From the NCBI GenBank assembly GCA_021817755.1, contig JAKAGC010000228.1:1-6592 (forward strand): a DNA stretch of 6,592 nt, given 5' to 3'. Origin of the DNA: Acidobacteriota bacterium (GTDB lineage: Bacteria > Acidobacteriota > Aminicenantia > UBA2199). Below the pieces are notes generated by a model. It worked only from the letters and a program-made list of their open reading frames with translations. It was not told where the DNA came from and ran no database searches. Shown in pieces: positions 1-6,509 of this stretch; position 1 is the stretch's first letter, and every line of letters starts with the position of its first letter. The translations under genes were made by a program, and so were the position numbers.

Positions 1-1511
1 CTCGTGATGCCGAAGAAATACAAGGTACACATGATTTTAAACTCAAGAAAGGAATTGAAATTATTAAATCCCTTCTCGATGAAGATTTCAGACCTGTTGT
101 TTTTTGCCGGTTTATTCATACTGCAAAGTATCTCGAGACTCAATTAAAGAAGAGTTTAGGTAATATGCCCAATGTGATGATCAGTTCAATCACCGGTGAA
201 ATGCCTCCCCAGGACCGTGAAACCCGGATACTTGAATTCGAAAACGCCCGTAAGTCTGTCCTTATTGCAACTGATTGCCTCAGTGAAGGTATCAACCTTC
301 AAGACTATTTTAATGCTGTTGTTCATTATGATCTTTCGTGGAACCCCACCCGCCATGAACAACGCGAAGGCCGTGTAGACCGGTTCGGACAGGAAGCCAA
401 AAAGGTACGCATGATTACTCTTTATGGGATCGATAATCAGATCGATGGAATCATTCTCGATGTACTTATCCGTAAGCACCGCACTATCCGTGAATCTCTC
501 AATATTTCAATTCCTGTTCCTATGGACCCCAATAAAGTCATTGAAGCTATTTTCGAAGGGTTGCTTTTAAAAGAGCATTCCGGGTCAACAGACAGAATTT
601 TCCCCGCTTTTGAAGAGTATTTCAAGCCCCAGCAAAGTCAGTTACACATTAAATGGGAGGAGGTATCCAGGGAGGAGGAAAAACTCCGCCGTTTGTTTAC
701 TCATTCCAGTATTAAAGTCGAAGAAGTCCAACGCGAGCTCGATGCTTCCAATGATGCCGTAGGTTCTTCAAAAGATGTTACTGCTTTTGTTAATGATGCT
801 CTCGATGCATATCGTGTCCCTTTTCAAAAATTTTCTATGGGAAATAATGATATTAAACTCGAAAAAGACCAATTCCCACGTGATTTACAGGAAGCAGTCT
901 GGTCATGGAATGATGATAAAAAAACAATTTCTTTTGATTTCCCTTCCCGAAATGGTGTCGATTATCTCAAGCGAACTCATCCCTTTGTCGAAGCTCTTGC
1001 CCGGTATGTTTTCGATACTGCCCTCGACTCTCTCACACAAGCTGTGGCAAAGCGCAGCGGTGTTATTCGTACTTCCACTGTCAAAACCAAGACAACACTT
1101 CTTCTTGTCCGTTTTCGTTTTCACATTTCTTATAATCCATCTCTTTCCCAGACTTCTTCACCTCCCCTATCCATGGCTGAGGAATGCAGGCTTTTTGCGT
1201 TCGAAGGGTCTCCACAGAATGCAAAAATCCTTAATGACACCCTCTCCGAAACCCTCCTCGATGCTCAACCCACTCAAAATATATCTTCCGAAGAATCCCG
1301 CCGTTTACTCTCTGAAATGATCGAACGGTTTCATCCCCTATTCTTGCTTCTTGAAGATAAAGCCAAACAGCGTGCTTCCGATTTATATGAAGATCATCTC
1401 CGTGTCTCTTCCGTTTCCGGTAATCCATTCTCTGCTATAAAAGTCGAACCTGTCCTTCCGCCCGATATTGTCGGACTTTACATATATCTTCCCCATAATC
1501 CGCAGGTGTAA
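1..1511 (+). CDS. SNF2-family DNA helicase/translocase, C-terminal part (5'-truncated; DrmD-like)
   Basis: The frame is open from the first full codon at base 3 to the TAA at 1509-1511 (502 residues seen), so the gene begins upstream and the Walker A/DEAH half is missing. What is visible is the second RecA-like lobe of a superfamily 2 ATPase: motif IV-like RPVVFCRF (90-113), motif V ATDCLSEGINLQ (267-302) and motif VI QREGRVDRFGQ (360-392), with the arginine finger. After the helicase core, from about 430, comes a long region with LIRKHRTIRESLNISIPVP and a charged, probably helical EEVSREEEKLRR stretch (about 658-700); this tail is not a domain I can name. SNF2 proteins translocate on double-stranded DNA using ATP. 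The methylase gene starts one base downstream, so the two are probably one transcript and work together, as DrmD and DrmMI do in class 1 DISARM phage defence. That assignment is inferred from domain type and gene order. Other SNF2 helicases beside restriction-modification genes remain possible. Confidence 0.85.
   Translation, partial: RDAEEIQGTHDFKLKKGIEIIKSLLDEDFRPVVFCRFIHTAKYLETQLKKSLGNMPNVMISSITGEMPPQDRETRILEFENARKSVLIATDCLSEGINLQDYFNAVVHYDLSWNPTRHEQREGRVDRFGQEAKKVRMITLYGIDNQIDGIILDVLIRKHRTIRESLNISIPVPMDPNKVIEAIFEGLLLKEHSGSTDRIFPAFEEYFKPQQSQLHIKWEEVSREEEKLRRLFTHSSIKVEEVQRELDASNDAVGSSKDVTAFVNDALDAYRVPFQKFSMGNNDIKLEKDQFPRDLQEAVWSWNDDKKTISFDFPSRNGVDYLKRTHPFVEALARYVFDTALDSLTQAVAKRSGVIRTSTVKTKTTLLLVRFRFHISYNPSLSQTSSPPLSMAEECRLFAFEGSPQNAKILNDTLSETLLDAQPTQNISSEESRRLLSEMIERFHPLFLLLEDKAKQRASDLYEDHLRVSSVSGNPFSAIKVEPVLPPDIVGLYIYLPHNPQV
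1504..1508 (+). promoter_or_regulatory. Ribosome binding site that decides the methylase start
   Basis: AGGTG lies four bases before the ATG at 1513, inside the last codons of the helicase gene. It supports 1513 rather than the in-frame ATG at 1468, which would add 15 residues and overlap the helicase gene by 44 bases. The stop and start read TAATATG, so translational coupling is likely. Confidence 0.55.
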
Positions 1512-1512
1512 T

Positions 1513-4500
1513 ATGGCATACTCAGAAAAAGAACGATTTACAACCATTACAGTTGAAGGTGCACTTTTTCCTTCCGAAATGATTCGCCGTATCGCTGCCG
1601 CAGACCCTGATATCGATGGACTCAAACCTTCCCATTATAACCTACCACAAGGCGAACGTATCAATGAAGCCATTAGCCGCGCGTGGAACAGATTATTCGG
1701 CCTGTGGAATTCCTTTAAACTCAAACGCGAAAAAGAACTCCACCCCAATGACAGCGGTACAGGCCTTACTCGTGAACAATGGCTACTCCCCTTATTCCAG
1801 GAACTCGGATACGGACGTTTGCAACGAAACGAACCCTTTATTATACAGGATAAATCTTACCCCATCTCTCATGCGTGGAACGCCGTTCCTATTCATTTGA
1901 CCGGATGCGGTGTTTCTCTCGATAGAAAGAAAAAAGGTGAACCCGGAGCTTCCGAATCCAGCCCTCACAGTCTCATGCAGGAATTTCTCAACCGCTCCGA
2001 AGATCATTTATGGGGTATTGTTTCCAATGGAATCACCCTTCGATTGCTTCGCGACAATGTCAGTCTAACACGCCGCGCTTATATTCAATTCGATATCGAA
2101 GAGATGATGAATGGCGAAGTCTATTCCGATTTTGCGTTGTTATGGCTCTTATGCCATCAATCCAGGGTTGAAGCCCCTGATCAAAAAAACCAGGAATGTT
2201 GGCTAGAAAAATGGCATAAGCTCGCCATTACTTCCGGTATACGCATAATGGAAAATCTCCGCTCCGGTGTCGAAAACGCCATTATTATTCTCGGTCGCGG
2301 TTTTCTCAATCATAAATCCAATTCCCACCTCATTGAAGCACTACAAACCCGCCAATTATCCCCAATGGATTATTATAATGAACTCCTACGCCTCGTGTAC
2401 CGTATCATCTTTTTACTTGTTGCAGAGAGTAGAAATTTATTGCTCATACCCAATGTTTCCCGTGAGATTAAAGAGAGGTATTATGCTCATTACTCCATCA
2501 CACGGCTCCGCCGTCTTGCTGCACGGCCCAAACGTACTCAACATACCGATATGTGGCAAGCACTCCGTCTTGTTTTCCAATTCCTCGGCTCTCAGCAAGG
2601 ATGCCCTCAACTCGGGTTACCTCCCCTCGGTACATTTTTGTGGTCTCATCAAACCCTTCCCTTTACCAATCAGTGTCTCATTTCCAATCGCGACCTTCTC
2701 TATGCCCTTCATTCCCTTTGTTTTGTTCAGGATAATAAAGTCACTCATCCCGTCGATTATAAGAATATAGGACCTGAGGAGCTCGGCAGCGTGTATGAGT
2801 CCTTGCTCGAATTCCATCCCATCGTTAATCCTAACTCAGGTGTATTCGAGCTCAAAACCACCGGGGGAAGCGATCGCAAAACAACCGGCAGTTATTACAC
2901 CCCTACCCCTCTTATCGTATCTCTTCTCGATACCGCTCTCGAACCCCTACTCAAGGAACGAAAAACCCAGGAAGAAATACTCTCTATTAAGGTATGCGAT
3001 CCCGCATGCGGTTCCGGGCATTTTTTACTCGCAGCCGCCAATCGCATTGCTCGCCGCCTCGCCTCTATCCGAACCCAGGAATCCGAACCCCCACTTCCTG
3101 AATTTCAAAAAGCCATGCGTGATGTCATCGGACGTTGTATTTACGGTGTCGATCTCAATCCCATGGCCGTTGAATTATGCAAAGTAGGGCTCTGGATGGA
3201 AGCTATCGAACCCGGAAAACCTCTCTCCTTTCTCGATCATCATATCCGGTGCGGTAACAGTCTCATCGGTGCTTACCCCGCACTCATTAAAAACGGTATC
3301 CCCGATGAAGCATTTGAATATATCGAAGGCGATGATAAAGCCATATGCAAAAAATACAAAAGCCTGAATAAAAAAGCACGCGGCACTCATGGCTTACGCT
3401 CCCTCTACGATACCACCGGTGAGCAATGGTTTGGAAACACTAAACTCAATCCTGTTTTCAAGGACCTCGATTCTATGGATGACAGTACCATCCAGGCAGT
3501 ACTTGAAAAAGAGCAAGCCTATCATGCCATTACCCGTTCCGATGATTACCTTTTCAACACTTTTGTTGCTCATGCCTGGTGCGCCGCCTTTATGTGGAAG
3601 AAAATAGAAACAACCCGCGATAACATACTTCAATACCCCATTCATTATGAAGTATTTATGAATATTACCAGGAACCCAGAAGCTGTTCCCCAATGGATGA
3701 AAGACGAAGTACAGCGTTTGGCACTCCAATATGGATTCTTTCATTTCCATCTTGCATTTCCCCAGGTATTTCAAATCCCTCAGGAAGGGGAAGCCACTGA
3801 AAATCCTCTTACCGGGTGGAATGGCGGATTCGATGTCGTGCTTGGTAATCCTCCGTGGGAACGAGTCAAACTTCAGGAAAAGGAGTGGTTTGAGGTTAAC
3901 AGTCCCGATATTGCACAAGCTGCTACCGCAGCCATTCGCAGTAAAATGATCGCCCAAATGGAGACTGATGACCCTGTCAGATTTATGCAATTTAAGGATG
4001 CATTAAGGGAAGCTGCCGGTGAAAGTCATTTCATTCGCAATTCCCTAAAGTTTCCTTTATGCGGGAGAGGTGATATCAATACCTATATGGTTTTTACTGA
4101 GACCAACCGGGATATAATCAATTTAACCGGACGTGTCGGGTGTATTGTACCATCCGGTATTGCTACCGACGACACCACCAAATTCTTTTTCCAGGACCTC
4201 GTACAGACAAGAACGCTTGCAAGCCTCTATGATTTTGAAAATAAAAATGGTCTTTTCCCAGGTGTCCATCGAAGTTTTAAATTCTGTCTCCTGACCCTCA
4301 CCGGAAAAGGAAATCCTATAACCCAAAACGCGGAATTTATCTTCTTTGCTCAGGATACTGCGGACTTAAAAGATGAAGAGCGGAGGTTCACATTAACCCC
4401 CGACGAGATTGAGCTGGTAAATCCCAATACCAAAACTTGCCCGATATTCAGGTTTAAACACGATGCTGAATTGGTAAAGCAAATCTATAAAAATATCCCT

Positions 4501-5451
4501 ATCCTGATAGCGGAAGAAAAAAAAGATGGAAATATATGGGATATTAGTTTCCTTCGTATGATGGATATGGCAAATGATTCGCAGTTTTTTAAAACAATAG
4601 AAGAACTGGAAGCCGAAATGTTTGAATTGAAAGGGAATCGGTTTGTCAAAGAATCTAATATCTATTACCCCTTGTATGAAGCCAAGATGATACACCAATA
4701 CAATCACCGTTTCGGAGATTACAGGGATCATCCATTAGACAATAAAGGGAATAATCTTCCCGAAGTTCCAGTGGAACGATTGGTAAATCCCGAGTATGTT
4801 GTTTTTCCAAGGTATTGGGTACATGAAAGGCTTATAAATGAAAAATTAAAAAAAATAGATAGTCAAATCAATTGGTTGATGGGGTGGAGAGATATTACAA
4901 ATAATACAAATGAACGAACCTTTATATCTTCCGTTATCCCTGTGAATGCAGTTGGGGATAAAATTCTATTATTTTTCCCAAAAATAAAAAATTTAAAACC
5001 AGTATTAGTTTCCAATCTAAATTCTTTTATAAGTGATTTTATTACTCGTCAAAAATTTGGTGGATTAAGTTTAAAGTATTATATATTAAAGCAGTTGCCG
5101 GTATTGCCACCCGAAGCATATGAAAAAATCTGTCCCTGGGAGCCCACGAAACGTTTAAAGGAATGGATAATGCCCCGCGTATTGGAATTAGTCTATACTG
5201 CATGGGATTTGCAGGATTTTGCACGCGATTGCGGGTATGATGGGCCTCCTTTTATATGGGATGAGGAAAGACGTTTCCTCTTGCGATGTGAACTGGATGC
5301 CGCATTTTTTCATCTCTATCAAATTGCTGAACCCGATGTCGATTATATCATGGAAACATTCCCTATTGTTAAAAAGAAAGACATTGCCCGATATGGATCC
5401 TATCGCACCAAAGAGAAGATACTCGAAATTTACCGCAACTTTAACTCCTGA
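1513..5451 (+). CDS. Eco57I/type IIG-like adenine-specific DNA methyltransferase (DrmMI-like)
   Basis: A 1312-residue protein that should transfer a methyl group from S-adenosylmethionine to N6 of adenine in a specific DNA site. Visible motifs: TGSYYTP (residues 458-464, motif X region), DPACGSG (496-502, motif I, SAM binding), GVDLNPMAVELCK (545-557, motif II region) and NPPW (779-782, catalytic motif IV). The order X-I-IV with a C-terminal specificity region fits the gamma-type arrangement of type IIG, PglX and DrmMI proteins. The N-terminal part has WGIVSNG (167-173) and the helical LVYRIIFLLVAESRNLLL (294-311), both typical of the Eco57I group. I see no convincing D...ExK nuclease site there, so it may be methylase only. 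The C-terminal part has VNPEYVVFPRYW (from 1091), WRDITNNTNERTF (1125-1137) and a GG-x-x-L-K-Y-Y-I-L-K-Q-L-P segment (1183-1196) typical of the specificity domain. It follows the SNF2 helicase by one base. In class 1 DISARM such a methylase marks host DNA as self. Residues about 997-1196 are AT-rich relative to the rest. Family assignment is firm; the DISARM role is inferred. Confidence 0.92.
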   Translation: MAYSEKERFTTITVEGALFPSEMIRRIAAADPDIDGLKPSHYNLPQGERINEAISRAWNRLFGLWNSFKLKREKELHPNDSGTGLTREQWLLPLFQELGYGRLQRNEPFIIQDKSYPISHAWNAVPIHLTGCGVSLDRKKKGEPGASESSPHSLMQEFLNRSEDHLWGIVSNGITLRLLRDNVSLTRRAYIQFDIEEMMNGEVYSDFALLWLLCHQSRVEAPDQKNQECWLEKWHKLAITSGIRIMENLRSGVENAIIILGRGFLNHKSNSHLIEALQTRQLSPMDYYNELLRLVYRIIFLLVAESRNLLLIPNVSREIKERYYAHYSITRLRRLAARPKRTQHTDMWQALRLVFQFLGSQQGCPQLGLPPLGTFLWSHQTLPFTNQCLISNRDLLYALHSLCFVQDNKVTHPVDYKNIGPEELGSVYESLLEFHPIVNPNSGVFELKTTGGSDRKTTGSYYTPTPLIVSLLDTALEPLLKERKTQEEILSIKVCDPACGSGHFLLAAANRIARRLASIRTQESEPPLPEFQKAMRDVIGRCIYGVDLNPMAVELCKVGLWMEAIEPGKPLSFLDHHIRCGNSLIGAYPALIKNGIPDEAFEYIEGDDKAICKKYKSLNKKARGTHGLRSLYDTTGEQWFGNTKLNPVFKDLDSMDDSTIQAVLEKEQAYHAITRSDDYLFNTFVAHAWCAAFMWKKIETTRDNILQYPIHYEVFMNITRNPEAVPQWMKDEVQRLALQYGFFHFHLAFPQVFQIPQEGEATENPLTGWNGGFDVVLGNPPWERVKLQEKEWFEVNSPDIAQAATAAIRSKMIAQMETDDPVRFMQFKDALREAAGESHFIRNSLKFPLCGRGDINTYMVFTETNRDIINLTGRVGCIVPSGIATDDTTKFFFQDLVQTRTLASLYDFENKNGLFPGVHRSFKFCLLTLTGKGNPITQNAEFIFFAQDTADLKDEERRFTLTPDEIELVNPNTKTCPIFRFKHDAELVKQIYKNIPILIAEEKKDGNIWDISFLRMMDMANDSQFFKTIEELEAEMFELKGNRFVKESNIYYPLYEAKMIHQYNHRFGDYRDHPLDNKGNNLPEVPVERLVNPEYVVFPRYWVHERLINEKLKKIDSQINWLMGWRDITNNTNERTFISSVIPVNAVGDKILLFFPKIKNLKPVLVSNLNSFISDFITRQKFGGLSLKYYILKQLPVLPPEAYEKICPWEPTKRLKEWIMPRVLELVYTAWDLQDFARDCGYDGPPFIWDEERRFLLRCELDAAFFHLYQIAEPDVDYIMETFPIVKKKDIARYGSYRTKEKILEIYRNFNS

Positions 5452-5553
5452 GTTCTTTTATAAATGGTTTTAAAATCAATACTGCTAATAAATAATTTTT
5501 CATACAACCTCACTAACTACATCACAGCTAGGACGATATTCTTTCGATAAAAA

Positions 5554-5632
5554 CCGGAGACCTGGGTTTTGAAATCCCAGGAGGGCTCTTTTCGAGAAAA
5601 CCGCCCTCCTGGACCTCCGGCAAAAGCTTTTG
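5554..5632. repeat. GC-rich Y-shaped inverted repeat plus adjoining 12-base palindrome
   Basis: CCGGAG (5554-5559) pairs with CTCCGG (5615-5620) as an outer stem. Inside it, CCTGGG (5561-5566) can pair with CCCAGG (5576-5581). CCAGGAGGGC (5577-5586) pairs perfectly with GCCCTCCTGG (5603-5612), and this arm is extended by TTTTC/GAAAA (5589-5593/5596-5600). The two inner arms share bases 5577-5581, so their full forms exclude each other. Directly after comes the perfect palindrome CAAAAGCTTTTG (5621-5632). It could end the helicase-methylase transcript about 100 bases after its stop codon, or be a dispersed palindromic element. The lack of an immediate T run makes simple intrinsic termination uncertain. 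Confidence 0.75.
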
Positions 5633-5731
5633 ATTAAAAATTTTGGTTCATTTTCAAAATGTGTGGGTAGCATAAGAGGTTTTATATTCCATATTTAATC
5701 TTTTTATGCAAAAGCCGGTATTGTGAAATAT

Positions 5732-5814
5732 TTTCAAACATTCTTCTAAAATAAAAAAATTGGAACCTATGAGAATGTTTGAAATGCCCTGCATTTAAGA
5801 CATTCCCATAGGTT
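5732..5814. repeat. Long imperfect hairpin with a competing upstream arm
   Basis: Bases 5764-5787 can pair with 5791-5814 around a three-base CCT loop. That is 24 positions with two mismatches (5772/5806 and 5781/5797) and one G-T pair (5779/5799). The outer part is AACCTATG against CATAGGTT and the inner part AAATGC against GCATTT. Upstream, TTTCAAACATTCT (5732-5744) is perfectly complementary over 13 bases to AGAATGTTTGAAA (5772-5784), which lies in the left arm of that hairpin, so only one of the two structures can form at a time. Such geometry fits a switchable RNA structure, a remnant of a small palindromic mobile element, or a recombination site; the sequence alone does not choose. Confidence 0.7.
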
Positions 5815-5838
5815 TGTGTCCTGCATTATTACCATCTT

Positions 5839-5862
5839 CATTAAAAATTGTACTTTTTAATG
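5839..5862. repeat. AT-rich perfect hairpin (9-bp stem)
   Basis: CATTAAAAA (5839-5847) pairs with TTTTTAATG (5854-5862) across a TTGTAC loop. The loop region ATTGTACT (5847-5854) is also perfectly complementary to AGTACAAT (5877-5884), giving an alternative or kissing pairing. It may act as a terminator on either strand: the right arm has five T on the + strand, and on the - strand the right arm likewise begins with T5. Confidence 0.55.
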
Positions 5863-5903
5863 TTAGTTCTCATTCCAGTACAATGATCGGCAATTATAAG
5901 ATG

Positions 5904-5946
5904 GCCTTAAAAATTTGGTAAAGATTTCTAAAATTAGCTTTAAGGC
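5904..5946. repeat. Inverted repeat downstream of the peptide gene
   Basis: GCCTTAAA (5904-5911) pairs perfectly with TTTAAGGC (5939-5946), and the stem can continue with AATTT (5912-5916) against AAATT (5931-5935) past a three-base bulge. It starts about 54 bases after the stop codon of the - strand peptide gene, so it may contribute to the 3' end of that transcript. No T tract follows on the - strand, so the terminator role is tentative. Confidence 0.5.
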
Positions 5947-5999
5947 AGACTATCAAACAATGTAAAAATTAGGATTTTAAATTCTATTGCAGCGTTTTA

Positions 6000-6251
6000 T
6001 TAGCAATTAATGAATGTGCACGTGCAATAACTTTGCTCCGTTTCACAATCTAGTATTTCCGTTTCTTGGCAGTATTGAATCACGAATGATGGACAGCCAT
6101 CAGTACATGCAGGGTCAGGTAGAGTTTCACATCCATACCCTGGACAAGAAAAAGAAATGTAACCACCTCTAATTCTAACTTTTTCATCAGAACTTAGATT
6201 ACTAATAGTAACTTTAGATAATTGAAGTTTTTTTGTTATCTTCCTATTCAT
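6000..6251 (-). CDS. RiPP precursor peptide with GG leader, class I lanthipeptide-like
   Basis: An 83-residue peptide. Residues 1-30 form a basic leader with the pattern K-L-x-L-x-K-x-T-I-x-x-L (8-19) followed by an acidic DE pair and a double glycine at 29-30. This is the leader type of Bacteroidota-style class I lanthipeptide and related GG-leader natural-product precursors, where a maturation enzyme binds the leader and a C39-type peptidase-exporter usually cuts after GG. The predicted 53-residue core has nine Cys (36, 41, 49, 53, 61, 69, 76, 78, 83), ten Ser/Thr and eight acidic residues, but no Lys, Arg or His. Ser/Thr dehydration and thioether closure by Cys are plausible; disulfides or radical-SAM thioethers are alternatives. 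The ATG at 6249-6251 has GGAGG seven bases upstream. No LanB, LanC, radical SAM or exporter gene is in the window, and nothing lies downstream on this strand except the convergent methylase, so any partners must be upstream beyond the right edge or elsewhere. Identification as a precursor is strong; the modification class and product are inferred. Confidence 0.82.
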   Translation of the reverse strand: MNRKITKKLQLSKVTISNLSSDEKVRIRGGYISFSCPGYGCETLPDPACTDGCPSFVIQYCQETEILDCETEQSYCTCTFINC

Positions 6252-6258
6252 TATACTT

Positions 6259-6263
6259 CCTCC
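6259..6263 (-). promoter_or_regulatory. Strong Shine-Dalgarno of the peptide gene
   Basis: GGAGG reads on the - strand seven bases before the ATG at 6251. It fixes the start codon and supports the small ORF as a translated gene. Confidence 0.8.
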
Positions 6264-6277
6264 GATTTAGATTAAAA

Positions 6278-6283
6278 ATTATA
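6278..6283 (-). promoter_or_regulatory. Candidate -10 element for the peptide gene
   Basis: A perfect TATAAT reads on the - strand at 6283-6278, which would place the transcript start near 6271 and give a leader of about 20 bases containing the GGAGG. No good -35 is found at 16-18 bases; TTGATT at 6309-6304 is 20 bases away. The surrounding DNA is very AT-rich (18% GC over 6241-6360, counted by hand), so a chance match is possible. Confidence 0.4.
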
Positions 6284-6463
6284 CTATCAAATTTTAATTT
6301 TTAAATCAATATTATATAATTCATTTCTGCTTTCAAAATATTTTTTCAATTTCACATTTGTTCTTTTTTGGCACAGATTTCATGAAGAACTTATTTATTA
6401 AGAGTTTTCTAATATCTTTCAGATTAAATAGTAGATAGTATAATATTTTTGGAGTATAGAGGG

Positions 6464-6478
6464 GAGGACTGCGTCCTC
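6464..6478. repeat. Short perfect hairpin
   Basis: GAGGAC (6464-6469) and GTCCTC (6473-6478) form a perfect 6-bp stem with a TGC loop, in otherwise AT-rich DNA. On the + strand it is followed by ATTTATTAG, so it could be a weak terminator for something read from the left, or an operator-like palindrome. Its function is unknown. Confidence 0.45.
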
Positions 6479-6509
6479 ATTTATTAGTCGAGTCGTATTT
6501 AGATCAAAA

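Larger units (their letters stand above)
5452..5999. other. Non-coding region between convergent genes, rich in inverted repeats
   Basis: These 548 bases separate the 3' end of the methylase gene (+) from the 3' end of the peptide gene (-). No ORF here has both a ribosome binding site and a recognisable product. The region holds at least four inverted repeats, listed separately. None is followed directly by a clean run of T on the strand expected for a classical intrinsic terminator, although both flanking transcripts should end here. Confidence 0.7.

Noticed and set aside
655..663. GGGAGGAGG, a Shine-Dalgarno-like run inside the helicase gene
   Set aside because: It encodes the acidic W-E-E-V segment and no start codon with a sensible ORF follows.
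775..1320. 181-codon + strand ORF inside the helicase gene
   Set aside because: Low-complexity Leu/Ser/Phe-rich translation in an alternative frame of a clear coding gene.
1468..1512. Upstream in-frame ATG giving a 1327-residue methylase
   Set aside because: It overlaps the helicase gene, its extra 15 residues look like helicase-frame shadow, and the ATG at 1513 has AGGTG at good spacing directly after the helicase stop.
3394..3990. 198-codon ORF on the - strand inside the methylase gene
   Set aside because: It lies opposite conserved methylase sequence including the NPPW motif, has no recognisable product and is a codon-bias shadow.
5464..5550. 28-codon + strand ORF after the methylase stop
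   Set aside because: No ribosome binding site, no recognisable motif, and the length is expected by chance in AT-rich DNA.
5554..5946. Possible CRISPR array or integron attC cluster among the inverted repeats
   Set aside because: The repeats differ in sequence and spacing, and there are no regular spacers or conserved core sites.
6369..6374. TGGCAC, resembling a sigma-54 -24 element
   Set aside because: The required GC at the -12 position is absent at the correct spacing.
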